Shown here piece by piece: positions 22,817 to 33,089 of a stretch of 59,217 bases of DNA. Below the pieces are notes generated by a model. It was not told the origin of the DNA. It ran no database searches and saw only the letters and a program-made list of their open reading frames with translations. Position 1 is the stretch's first letter; each line of letters opens with the position of its first letter. The translations under genes and the position numbers were made by a program. The stretch is from Basidiobolus meristosporus CBS 931.73 (Eukaryota > Basidiobolomycota > Basidiobolomycetes > Basidiobolales > Basidiobolaceae), in assembly GCA_002104905.1 (NCBI GenBank), contig MCFE01000552.1, forward strand, positions 1 to 59,217. The letters run 5' to 3'.

Positions 22817-23311
22817 GTGCAACCCAGACAAAACCCATCCCCCAGTTCACAAGCACAGTCCAGACCAGAGAAGTCAATGATGGATTTGTTTGAGTTCTTG
22901 CCAAATGATTTTAGTATGGCCCAAGTGTCTATGATGAGCCTTCATACAGATATTTGGGCACTACCCATTAATCTTGCAGAACTAGATACCTCAGAGAGTC
23001 AACAGAGATGGAGGAACCTGAGTAGAAAGTTGTGGCATGAGTTCTACATCAAGATGCCAGCAGATGTAGGTAAGAAGATATATAACAAGACAAGTATTGA
23101 AATCAAGAATGAGCTGAGAGTGAGGGGACTTGATGAGGAAGCCATGTGGGAACAGTTTTGCACACATCTTTCACAACATGGGACGGACATGTCCATTCAT
23201 GCCTCAACTTTGGGAACCAAAGAGATTTTGAATGAGTTTTTGCCTCAAATGACTAATGTATTACATGATATATTAGTAGAGCTAAGTGGCTTCCAGGTGC
23301 AATTGCATTGA
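22817..23311 (+). CDS. Intact 164-codon ORF of unknown function beside the Harbinger transposase
   Basis: Open from an ATG at 22,817 to a TGA at 23,309-23,311. The product is hydrophilic and has no signal peptide or membrane segment. After a Gln/Pro/Ser-rich start it has a helical region with Trp-spaced motifs (DIWALPINLAEL, QQRWRNLSRKLWHEFYIKMP) and a Leu-rich tail. It is transcribed divergently from the transposase, about 0.4 kb away. PIF/Harbinger elements usually encode a second, DNA-binding (Myb/SANT-like) protein; the Trp-rich helices make this an attractive but unproven guess. Being open in a region where nearly everything else is broken makes it unusual. The upstream ATG at 22,817 may not be the real start; a second lies about 20 codons in. 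Confidence 0.5.
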   Translation: MQPRQNPSPSSQAQSRPEKSMMDLFEFLPNDFSMAQVSMMSLHTDIWALPINLAELDTSESQQRWRNLSRKLWHEFYIKMPADVGKKIYNKTSIEIKNELRVRGLDEEAMWEQFCTHLSQHGTDMSIHASTLGTKEILNEFLPQMTNVLHDILVELSGFQVQLH

Positions 23312-23495
23312 ATTGCTATTATTTTTCATGATCCAAACAACATATTTTTTTTGCAATCCAAATTGAGTCATTGCCAATCAGTGATCACTAAATTTTTGAT
23401 ATAAGCAATATCAAGGTTGTCTCACATTTGAGACAGAGCCCCTATAAATAAATACCTTGCATATATATACATCATCTGTTACACCAGGGCAGCCT

Positions 23496-24192
23496 GTTGT
23501 GCATCAACATTTAAAACCTGGCCAATTTTACTCCATTAGGTAATCTAGTACTCTAACTGATTTTCCCTAACCCAAACATAGCCAATCCTGGTTATGGTTT
23601 ATTTTATCACTTCTCAGATCTATTTTTAGCTGTCACACCTGATCAATTTTCATGTGGTCATTACATCCTCAACTGATCAGCTAAGCCTTTGCAAGGGATT
23701 AGTCATCTGAGATTTATCCAACCACCTAGCAGTTGCCAAGACATCAGCTAATTAATGATGCCATTTTTCATTTATCTTATGCATCTATCAACACCCCAAC
23801 AGATTTCAATTAGTCCAGTCTCTTGGTGCTTACTAATGCAACTCAATCAGAAAAGTATAAATAAAGTTTACTGAACCTTATGGTTTAGTGTGTGTCTCAA
23901 TGAAATTAAAATTGTACCTCAGCAAAATTAAGAATTCCACAATTCTGTTCTAGTTTCCACCCAAGCCTAGCACATCTAGTATTCCCAAGAACACCAAGCC
24001 TAGCCTGTATAGCAAACCAACTCTGTTGCCTTTATAGCCCAACTCAACTATCTACAAAACCAATATTAGACCAGAACCTTTCTGCTAATATTTCTGTCAC
24101 ACTTGACAATTCTAAGATTCTGCACTTAGTAATCACTTAGGTTCAGTTAACTCATTCAAGAGTTTTATTATACTTTTCTCTTGGATACAACA
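23496..24192 (+). repeat. 5' LTR of Ty3-2
   Basis: 697 bp. TATA-like 'agtataaataaag' at about 23,853-23,865, probable promoter. Confidence 0.92.
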
Positions 24193-24233
24193 TTTTTTTT
24201 GTTGAATTCCATTACATTCAACCGCAATACAAT

Positions 24234-25430
24234 ATGTCCTCAGCAGCAAGCAATCCAAATCTTTCCATGTTGGAAGAAGCCCGCAGAAATCAGGAAGAAC
24301 TAATGGAACAGCTTGAAAACATCATGCATGAAAGAAACACTTTGATGCTTGAGCACTCAAAGCTTGCCAAGACAAGATCTGACAATCATTGTAGAGATTA
24401 ACATCTTGAAGTTATTTCTGATTACCAAGATGAAATTGGAATTATCAAAGAAGCCCTGGAGAATTTTGCCATTGTAATTGACAGCATTGAAAATCCACCA
24501 AGCCTTGCTCTGCATCAGCCACCAAGAAGTCATGCCTTTGGATCCTCCAGATTCACATCTCCCTCTAGACCTACCCTGGAGGTTGTCCCAAGATCCTGGC
24601 CTCTTTATGCTGAAGGAGCCAATGCCATAAAGAATCCTACTGAGTTTCTTTACAAGTTTAGTCATGTCTTAGTTGCACACCAGCTAGACCCTGATACCAA
24701 TTGGGCTAGACTTCTGCCTCTCTGTCTCACCATGCAAGATGCTGACTGGGTTGAGGTGAACATTCCTTCCAATAGTATATGGAAAGTTGAGCAGAACCTC
24801 ATTTGTGGCCATTTTGAAGATCCCCTCAAGAAAGCTCATCTAAACTGCAACTTATGGAAAACTAAAATGCAAAAAGGTGAATCTGTGCAACACTTCTGTG
24901 ATAGATTCCAGAGACAAATGAGACTAGCTGGAGTTAGTGATGACAATCCATTGCTTACTTCTCACTGTCTTTCAAACTTTTCACACCAGCTACAGAGAAA
25001 TATTGCTATTGTCAATGCATGCAACCCTGCACATACCTATAACAAAATCTCAGAGATATGTACACTTGCAATCACCATGACTGCAGCTATTAGCCAGGCT
25101 TTGGGCAACTCCATTCAAGATGCAGCAACAACTGGAAAAGAGGGCAGTCCTATGACTAGAAAAAGTCAACTGCTAGCAAACATTGTGAGCTTTGTGGAAG
25201 ATGCTATCATTCTACCAGTGAGTGCAAAGGCATCACTAAGCAGTTAAACAAGTCCAGAAACATGTCAGAGAAGCAGCAAAACACCAAAACTGATAATCCA
25301 TATGCTGATGACAAATGCTTTAAATGTGGAAAGATGGGACATTGATCACCTGCTTGTCCTGACAAGAACTCCACACAATTGGCAAAAAACACTCAGATTC
25401 TAGATGATCATTCAACCAATGGTATGACAG
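24234..25430 (+). pseudogene. Ty3-2 Gag (capsid and two zinc knuckles)
   Basis: ATG at 24,234; an early helical, Glu-rich stretch; then an in-frame TAA at 24,399-24,401 after 55 codons, and the frame continues to 25,247. The capsid-like part includes NPTEFLYKFSHVLVAHQ and ESVQHFCDRFQRQMRLAGVS. A one-base shift in the A-run near 25,158 moves the knuckles to another frame: CELCGRCYHSTSEC and CFKCGKMGH-stop-SPAC, both CX2CX4HX4C. The second has TGA where Arg or a similar residue is expected. The order capsid then zinc knuckles then protease is normal for Ty3/gypsy. Confidence 0.82.
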
Positions 25431-25433
25431 GGT

Positions 25434-27350
25434 ATGAGGATGCATATGAAGAACTTACAGTTAAAGATTATCACAACTGCTTTGAAAATCCTGGCTAAAA
25501 TTGCAACTGTTCAAGAAAAGAAGCAACCAATTGAACAGCTAAAAGCTATAGAGGTGCCACTCAAGCTCAATACCCAATCATACATAGCACTACTGGATAC
25601 TGGATCATCCAATTCTATTGTATCACCTAATGTGGTCAAAGAACATAAATTGTCAATAGAAAAGCAACCTGTAAAAATCATACTTGCTGCTAAGGACCTC
25701 TCAGCCCCAAGAATTGGTGTCACCAACCCAATCAGCATACACTGTGGTTCAATAACTATAATCCATCAGATGGAAGTTATTGACATTCCAGGTGGACCTC
25801 AGGTAGACATTGGTCTAGACATCTTCACCAAGCTTGGCTTTCACATAGGCAGACTACCAGTTTTATATCCTGGAATCACTAAGTCTCAGCCACCCAGAAT
25901 AGATCAGATTCCAGAGATTATCTCTCCCCATCCAGAGGTAGAGGAGTCAACCCCAACTTTTCAAGCGTATTCTCAATCAATCAAATTGGAAATTCAGCCA
26001 GCCATAGAAAGAAACCAAGCCGTTCCCAGGAACAGTTTCTGCACTTTTCCAGAATCCATTATTACACTATAAACCCCACCTGGTGAGTCAACATGGAGGA
26101 GGCAAAACCCAATTCTGCATTCTTGTCAACACTTGGTTGATGAAATAGACCAAAAGTGGGCTGACAATGGAATTATCACTCAAGCCCCTGTCAACACAAC
26201 ATTCAACAGCCCTTTGATGCTTGCACCTAAGAAAGATGCTGATGGACATCTAACTTGGAAGAGACTCTGTTGGGGACCTTGACCTCTGAACAAGCTTCTC
26301 CAAGATAATAAATTTCCAATTCCAAGAATCCAGGATATCTTTTCCTCACTATCAGGCACAAAGGTGTGCTCCAAATTGGACTTGAAGGATGCATATCACC
26401 AATTCCAGATCCATCCTGATCATCAGCATCAGACTGCCTTTACTTGGAATAATATGCAATGGATGTTTCAGGGAGCTCCCTTTGGCCTAAAGACACTGAC
26501 CAGCAAGTTCCAGAGAGTCATGACTATAATACACAAGAGCATATCATACACCTTGGTATTTGTTGATGATGTCATCATATTTTCCACAAACCATGAGGAT
26601 CATGCAACCCATGTCACTAATGTAATCAATAAACTGACAGCTGCTGGACTGATTCTTAATGCAGAAAAGTGCAGCTTTGCCTGCCTCAAAATCAATCTAC
26701 TTGGATTCATTGTCACATCAGATGGCCACCAGCTTGATCCTTTCAAACTGGGCAATATTCCTGAATGGCCAAGACCCGCTAGTGCTAAGCAACTCCAACA
26801 TTATCTTAGAGTATTCAACTATTTCAGGGAACACATTCCTCTCATGTCCTCATTGAGTGCCCCTTTGGATGCATTACACCCTAGTCCTGATATTCCCTCA
26901 GCCTGGAACAAGGTTCATGACCAAGCATTTGTGTCACTCTGCCAGTTGCTCCCACAGATACCCACCCTATCCTACCCAGACTTTACTAAGACCTTTGTTG
27001 TTGCTATGGAAGCAAGTAATGTTGGGTTAGGGGCTGTCCTATACCAGGATGTATACCAAAATCCATCTCACTGGATATCTTTCCAAGACAGATCTCTACA
27101 TCCTACTAAGAGAAACTACTCTGCCACCAAGAAGGAGCTACTTGCCATAGTCTTTGCCACAAAGAAGTTTCATCAGTACCTATGGGGTAACCCTTTTACC
27201 TTGTACATTGACCACCAAGCCCTTGTCTATATCCACACTCAAAAGACTCTGACTCCAATGCTTACCAACTGGCTTGATACTCTACTTGATTATGAATATA
27301 CAGTTATTCATTGCCCAGGAATCCTCAACATCCTGCCAGACCACCTTTGA
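25434..27350 (+). pseudogene. Ty3-2 protease, reverse transcriptase and RNase H
   Basis: The protease is open from 25,434 with ALLDTGSSNSIVSP (DTGS active site). The frame closes with TAA (26,070-26,072) and resumes through FNSPLMLAPKKDADGH. A TGA interrupts RPLNK at about 26,279. RT then runs open from 26,364: KLDLKDAYHQFQIHPDHQ, FQGAPFGLKTLTSKFQRVM and the catalytic FVDDVIIFS. The RNase H region (AMEASNVGLGAVLYQDV, RNYSATKKELLAIVFATKKF, TLYIDHQALVYI) has Glu (AMEAS) where the family usually has TDAS, so the first catalytic Asp is altered. The frame ends at the DHL position where DxLSR is usual. Confidence 0.87.
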
Positions 27351-27419
27351 TGACTTTTACCAACTTCACCTTAGGAGAGACATGTGATTACTGACATAAT
27401 CAGTAAGCTCACTACAACT

Positions 27420-28217
27420 TCCAAAATAATTCCTCAACTGGATTGAGCAACCTGGAAAATCCCACATACCAATGAAAGGAAAATGCTGATACAGAGGAGT
27501 CATCTACTTGGACACTTTGGAGCTAACACACTTATGAAGAAGCTACACTCTGATGGATATCACTGGCCAAATATCAAAGCTGACTGCCAAGAATTTGTCA
27601 AGTCTTGCAGAGAATGTCAGCTTTACAATATCAGCTGCCATGGATTTCACCCCTTGAGTCCCATCCATGCAAGCTTTCCTATGGATCATATTGCCATTGA
27701 TCTAGCTGAGCCTTTCACCACTAGTGATGATGGTAATCACTACCTCTTTGTAATTGTGGATGTCTGCACACATTTTGTCTTCCTCAAAGCTATCCCAGAC
27801 AAGTATGCTGCCACTATTGCACAAGCACTATTCAAGCTCTTCTGTCTTTTTGGATTCCCTAAGGTCATTCAACTGTATAATGGAACAGAATTTGTAAATC
27901 ATGTGATCAAAGCCCTCTGCCAGAATACTGCCATTGATCACCATCTGATCACTCCATATCATCCAAAAGCTAATGGACTTGCTGAAAGACATGTTCAGAC
28001 CTCAGTGAACATCATCAGGAAATCTATCAAGGGTATCAAGAAGAATTGGGACAAGTATATCCCCACTGTAGAGCATGCTAACAACACCAAAATTGCCACT
28101 CAACATGGATTAGCACCATTTTCTGTGATGTTTGGAAGAAGATACAACCACTTTAGGGACTACCAGAATACAGCGACTAGCAAGTTTGAGTACAGACAAG
28201 CTAACAAACTAGCTTGA
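27420..28217 (+). pseudogene. Ty3-2 integrase
   Basis: Open from about 27,483. Zinc-binding HHCC: HLLGHFGANTLMKKLH, then CRECQ. Core: first Asp in DHIAIDLAEPF; the second motif reads IQLYNGTEF where SDNGTEF is expected, so the catalytic Asp is lost; third motif HPKANGLAERH with Glu. Downstream of 28,217 the C-terminal region is shifted, but EGPFKVVRHTTGGSYIFQDN can still be read at about 28,384-28,443 before the chromodomain. Confidence 0.85.
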
Positions 28218-28506
28218 GTACCTTACAAACATTGACCACCCTGCCATCAGTGCCAGAAGTAAGGCCACACAGCAAAAGATGACTTCAACATACGCCTCAA
28301 GACACAGGAACAGCAGTTTTCCAGATGGGTCATATGTCATGACACTAGATCCACTCTGACAATCAAAACTTGATCCCATATATGAAGGTCCATTTAAAGT
28401 TGTTAGACATACCACGGGAGGATCTTATATATTTCAGGACAATACTGGAGCACTGCTACCCAAAACTTTCCACCCTCCTCACTCAAACTTATATCTCAAG
28501 ACCCAG

Positions 28507-28718
28507 TTACTTCTGAATCCTACAAAGCTGAAGCTATTGTTGACTGTGATGTAGAAGAACCAAATTGCCTTTATTTAGTCAAGTGGAAAGGTTATGATGC
28601 CAAACATAACACCTGGGAGACTTACACCAACTTTGATGATGTTGCCATCATTGATCAGTATTGGAGCTGCAGAGGAAACCAGAAGTTATCAGAAAACTCC
28701 TCTCCTGGGAGGAAGTGA
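28507..28718 (+). pseudogene. Chromodomain at the C-terminus of Ty3-2 integrase
   Basis: In the frame starting at 28,507 the translation reads YKAEAIVDCDVEEPN, then CLYLVKWKGYDAKHNTWE and YTNFDDVAIIDQYW. This is a canonical chromodomain (Y.VE.I.......YLVKWKGY....NTWE....N......I..YW) with its aromatic positions. Such domains are known to steer chromovirus integration to marked heterochromatin. The stop codon (28,716-28,718) ends on the base before the 3' LTR, so the purine run GGGAGGAAG (28,707-28,715) serves as both codons and likely polypurine tract. Confidence 0.85.
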
Positions 28719-29417
28719 TGTTGTGCATCAACATTTAAAACCTGGCCAATTTTGCTCCATTAGGTAATCTAGTACTCTAACTGATTTTCCCTAACCCAAA
28801 CATAACTAATCCCTGTTATGGTTTATTTTATCACTTCTCAGATCTATTTTTAGATGTCACACCTGATCAATTTTCATGTAGTCATTATGTCCTCAATTGA
28901 TCTGCCAAGCCTTTCCAAGTGATTAGTCATCGAAGATTTATCCAACCACTTAGCAGTTGCCAAGACATCAGCTAATTAATGATGCCATTTTTCATTTATC
29001 TTATGCATCTATTAACACCCCAACAGATTTCAATTAGTCCAGTCTCTTGGCGCTTACTAATGCAACTCAATCAGAAAAGTATAAATAAAGTTTACTGAAC
29101 CTTTTGGTTTAGTGTGTGTCTCAATGAAATTAAAATTGTATCCTCAGCAAAATTAAGAATTCCACAATTCTGTTCTAGTTTCCACCCAAGCCTAGCACAT
29201 CTAGTATTCCCAAGAACACCAAGCCTAGCCTGTATAGCAAACCAACTCTGTTGCCTTTATAGCCCAACTCAACTATGTACAAAACTAACATTAGACCAGA
29301 ACTTTTCTGCTAATATTTCTGTTACTCTTAACAATTCTAAGATTCTGCACTTAGTTATCACCTAGGTTCAGCTAGCTCATTCAAGAGTTTTATTACACTT
29401 TTCTCTTGGATACAACA
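28719..29417 (+). repeat. 3' LTR of Ty3-2
   Basis: 699 bp, direct repeat of 23,496-24,192, about 96% alike by eye, followed by the duplication CAGCC. Confidence 0.92.
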
Positions 29418-29422
29418 CAGCC

Positions 29423-29790
29423 ATCTGATCTGTTTTGCATCTATTTGATTGGTTGCATGCTAGCTATGATACGTTGTCCAATCACTAGGATCAGGGATTT
29501 GCTTGTTCAATGGGCAAAATGGGATATTTGATGGCAAATCAGGTAGCTTGTGTATTGGTCAAAGAGCCTATCAAGGGCTCATATCTTCAGGATACTTTTG
29601 GTCCAATTAGCTGCTGAGATACCATCCAATTGGAGTGAAGGTAACAAAGATGGTAAGCATCAGTCTAGTTTACATTGTGATAAGCATTTGTTTCCATTTA
29701 CATTAAAGAAACATATCCTAATACCAGACTTTACCTACCATAATAGCGGTATCCAATTGTGCACATGATGTAAACATTAGAAGTTGGTGC
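29423..29790. other. Interval with no recognisable feature
   Basis: AT-rich unique sequence beyond Ty3-2. No coding frame or element end is visible. Confidence 0.35.
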
Positions 29791-29794
29791 ATTC

Positions 29795-29966
29795 ATCCAT
29801 GCTAACCTCATAGTGTCAGATTGTGCCATAGTGTGCAAGATTGTCCCACATGGTGTAAAATTGTCCTAGAGCAGTCCTGCCTACTGGTAGCTATAATATT
29901 GGGCCCAATTGTTCTTAGAGACTGTGGATTGTACCACATGCCCTGGCATGGTACAATGGAACAAGT
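29795..29966. repeat. Half of a fold-back-like element
   Basis: Ends at 29,966 in GGAACAAGTC, the FB terminus, and contains variants of the GTGCCA word. The opposite GACTTGTTCC end is not found on the left, so only one arm or a diverged relative remains. A TATATAAGGG motif follows directly (about 29,969). Confidence 0.4.
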
Positions 29967-30241
29967 CTAGTATATAAGGGAGGCAATCCCTCAACAACAA
30001 ATAATCATCCCTTTTATCAATATACTGACTTGTTGATTAGGGTGATCACTGCTACCAACTGCTACCTGAACTTCTAATCCCAGACCACAGGACACTCCTA
30101 GGAAATGGTGCTCAAAGCCAACTGACCTTGGAGGCACAACTTGTGAGGAATACTCCAAGTAGGTATCTTTTATTATATTTGATTCTTTCCCAAGTTAGTT
30201 CTTGTACAGGCAAAGATACTTTTCTGCCTTTGTAACTATTA

Positions 30242-30941
30242 GACTTGTTCCGTTGGATAGTGCCACATTGAGCCATGAGTGCCAAATGATGCCATAGTGT
30301 GCCAGAGAGGCCAAGGGAGCCTATACTTGGCCACAGAGTGTGAAACATAGATCTGCATATTCATGCAAAGCAGCCCCTGTGTTTCACCTATGATGCAGGA
30401 GAAAATCCATTTTTTGACGTTTTTTTGTGGATCAATGTTATGCAGGATGTGTAAGTGCATAGAAGAGCTGAAGACATGCATCAGGTACTCAATACCCATG
30501 GCACTCTGAATTTAGCTCCTGTGGCTTGTAACATGTCACAAAAATGGATGGCACTATATTTAATTATTAGCCCTAAAGTAAGATCTATATAAAGCACCTA
30601 TAGTGCCAGATAGTACCAGTGGACCAAGATAGTGCCATGCATTTTTGGCACATGTTACAAGCCACAGGAGCTAGATTCAGAGTGCCATGGGTATTGAGTA
30701 CCAAATGCATATTTTCAACCCTTTTGTGCTCTTACACATCCTGCACAACATTGACAAAAAAAAAGGTCAAAAAATGGATTTTCTCCAATACAATTGGTGA
30801 AACCCAAGGGCTGCTTTGCATGAAGATGCAGGTCTATGTTTCACACCCTGTGCCAAGTATAAGTTCACTTAGCCTCCCTTGCACACTATGGCATCATTTG
30901 GCACTCATGGCTCAATGTGGCACTATCCAAAGGAACAAGTC
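30242..30941. mobile_element. Fold-back element FB2
   Basis: 700 bp bounded by GACTTGTTCC and GGAACAAGTC. It is near-identical in layout to FB1: two complementary arms, the shared block around 'ttgtaacatgtcacaaaaat' on the left, and its complement on the right. Flanks are TATTA (30,237-30,241) and TATTG (30,942-30,946), a 4/5 match compatible with a decayed 5-bp duplication. Non-coding; needs a transposase supplied elsewhere. Confidence 0.82.
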
Positions 30942-30946
30942 TATTG

Positions 30947-31280
30947 ACCACAGCAGCACTCTTATCAAGTGTCTGCTGGTGGAGTTTATAGTTGTTTTAA
31001 CTTTGAAATCTTTAGTACATTGTCATCTCAAAGGATGCTGAACCCAGCACATACTTCTATTAAGATACCAACCAAGTTTGGGATTGTAGCTCAATAGTTT
31101 TCCCTTGACATGCTTGTGGCTTTATTGCCAATCACATTAGATTGGAGACAGAGCCCAAGTATTCCTAGCAAGCTTCTGCCAGAGGTGTTTGCACCCAGTG
31201 AATACCCCACACACATAACACTTGAGAAGTGTTGGACATATATCTCCCTTGGACTTATACACCACCACAGTGGGGCCAAA
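30947..31280. other. Interval with no recognisable feature
   Basis: Unique AT-rich sequence, no coding frame recognised. Confidence 0.35.
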
Positions 31281-31380
31281 TTAATTTTCACAGGGAGCTC
31301 TTTCTGGTACATACAGTAGTTCTTTGAAGATAAGGGTGTGGCTCCTAACACTACTCCTGATGTCTATTGGAATTCTGTTG
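31281..31380 (-). pseudogene. Small Ty1/copia pol fragment
   Basis: The minus strand reads IPIDIRSSVRSHTLIFKELL then YVPERA, matching the protease/integrase linker of copia B and D (IQVNLRSSEG.HTL.FKE.LYVPEIA). Only about 30 codons remain. Confidence 0.65.
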
Positions 31381-31395
31381 GACTGTGTCACTATT

Positions 31396-31462
31396 TTGTA
31401 AAAGCTTGTAATTGCACCAAGATAATAACCTAACTTAGTCACTTGGATAATTACCTTTAAGT
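31396..31462 (+). repeat. Copia LTR fragment (first ~65 bp)
   Basis: 'ttgtaaaagcttgtaattgc' followed by the 'taacttagtcacttgg' block matches the start of the 349-bp copia LTR, then breaks off at T4. Confidence 0.6.
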
Positions 31463-33089
31463 CCCAGTTGTACATTGGGCATTTCAAGCTAAATAAGCCC
31501 TTCAAGATACTGGAGAAATTTGAAAGAATTGGCAAGATATTACAGAGTATCTGCTACCCTAAGTACGTCTCACAGGCTCCAATCAATATTCATATGCATA
31601 TGCAGTAATACAAATGCAAAGACTGGATGAACTGCATATGTATTTATTTAAGTGGCATTCTGAAGCCATTTCTACCAAGAGTACATTGGAAGCACTGGGA
31701 GTCAGATGTGGACATTGTAGGAATATTTATCCAGAAGTGGATCACCAATGCCAACTTGATGTATCTACAGCTCCTGTGCAAGGACTTTGTGATAGGATTT
31801 GAGCAGCCATACTACAAACATAAAACTGAACATGTAGATCTCTGCCACTACTGTATCCATTCTCTACTCCATCTTGCACAGTGTGTGGAGAATATTGGGC
31901 CTTGCTTCATCTTTTGGGAGTTTCCTATGGAGCAGATGTGTGGGGAGATAGGAAGACAAGTCAAGTTGCAGGTGCTACCATATCACAATCTCTTCAAGAA
32001 TATTACCTTCAAGTCTGTCATGGATGAGATGAGTTGGCACATGGAGGACAGCCAGGAAGAGCTGGAAAATACTGAGGACAGATGTACACAAGGAGACACC
32101 TATGCCTAAGGCATTAAGAAGCTAAGCAGCCCAAATGTGTGGGTAATCAGTTAAGTAATGCAAAGTTGGGTTGGGTGCAACAAGCAACCAATTTCTATCA
32201 GGAAAACTCTACCAAGGTATGCCAGATTTCTCATGGTCACAAGCCAACTTCTACACCATTCAATATGGAATTCATACAAACAAGAGCCAGCGCACACCTA
32301 TAAGGGGGACTAGAGTCCAACAGGGAGAAGGAATATATTGGCTAAATACCAAGAAGTTCTTTGTGGATATTCAGGGGGTATTCATGGCAGAAGTGGTGAC
32401 AACCAAGCATATGTTTGCAAGATATATATTTTACCAGTAATACCAGGTATATGGCAACTTTGCAAGTTTCACACTAAAAAGCTGTAAAGTTGAGGTGATA
32501 GAAGTATATCAGTTGTGCCAGGTGTGCACATTTGCAGAGGTTAGTAAGCAGGAGGCCAGAGTGTTTTTTGATCTGAACTATATGTGGAATACCCAAGGTA
32601 GTACTGGGTAAGCAAATAAAGAGAGGTGATTCTACAGTGGAATATATGAATTGCACAAGGGGAGGTAGAAAAAGGAAATACCACTTGGTAAATTGGTATG
32701 GTAGCATTATACAGAACTAGCTGTAGGCTGCTATACTGCTGTTATAATGCCGTCAGAATCTTGCTGTGAGGCCATTTAAATACTGTCATGTTTTGTGCCA
32801 TATAAGGCAATGGAATGTTCTGGCCAGTTGGATCCATTTGCAATAGTTGTAGTCCGCAATAAGACTGCAACAATGCCATGCAATCATTGTCACAGCACCA
32901 ATCAAATCCTGTCAAGTTTTATCACTTTATTTGGCAGTAATATTAGCAAAACACCGTTGTGATCCTGCCATAAGATTGTTAAGAGAGTCACTAATTCCAA
33001 GCTGCTGGTATTATCATTGTCTCTAAACAGGAACCTGACTGCTGATCTGGATTGGATCCACCCACAGGACAAAATTACTTTTCATAGGG
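31463..33089 (+). mobile_element. Tnp2/Plavaka-like transposon fossil, copy T4 (best C-terminal region)
   Basis: The reading frame 31,627-32,109 is open for 160 codons: FLPRVHWKHWESDVDIVGIF, IQKWITNANLMYLQLLCKDF, FEQPYYKHKTEHVDLCHYCI, HSLLHLAQCVENIGPCFIFW, EFPMEQMCGEIGRQVK. This matches the conserved Tnp2/Plavaka transposase tail (H.LLH....I...GP...FW.FPMER..G.L). The upstream match FERIGKILQSICYPKY lies in a neighbouring frame. About 950 bp of non-coding 3' sequence follows, ending at 33,089 in TTTTCATAGGG. The N-terminal transposase domains are missing from this copy. Confidence 0.75.

Larger units (their letters stand above)
23496..29417 (+). mobile_element. Ty3/gypsy chromovirus, element Ty3-2
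   Basis: 5.92-kb element with LTRs of 697 bp (23,496-24,192) and 699 bp (28,719-29,417), TGTTG...CAACA ends and the 5-bp duplication CAGCC (23,491-23,495; 29,418-29,422). It encodes Gag with two zinc knuckles, protease, RT/RNase H, integrase and a C-terminal chromodomain, so it belongs to the chromoviruses. There is no TGG-type primer site after the 5' LTR. Stops, one early frameshift and loss of one integrase Asp indicate it is inactive. Confidence 0.93.

Noticed and set aside
23440-23455. 'cccctataaataaat' as a left end of the Tnp2 family (CCCTATGAAAA expected)
   Set aside because: Only the first seven bases match and no Tnp2 sequence follows; looks like chance or an unrelated TATA-like site.
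29969-30240. Possible solo LTR or promoter after TATATAAGGG
   Set aside because: No matching second copy, no TG...CA boundaries or duplication that I could establish.
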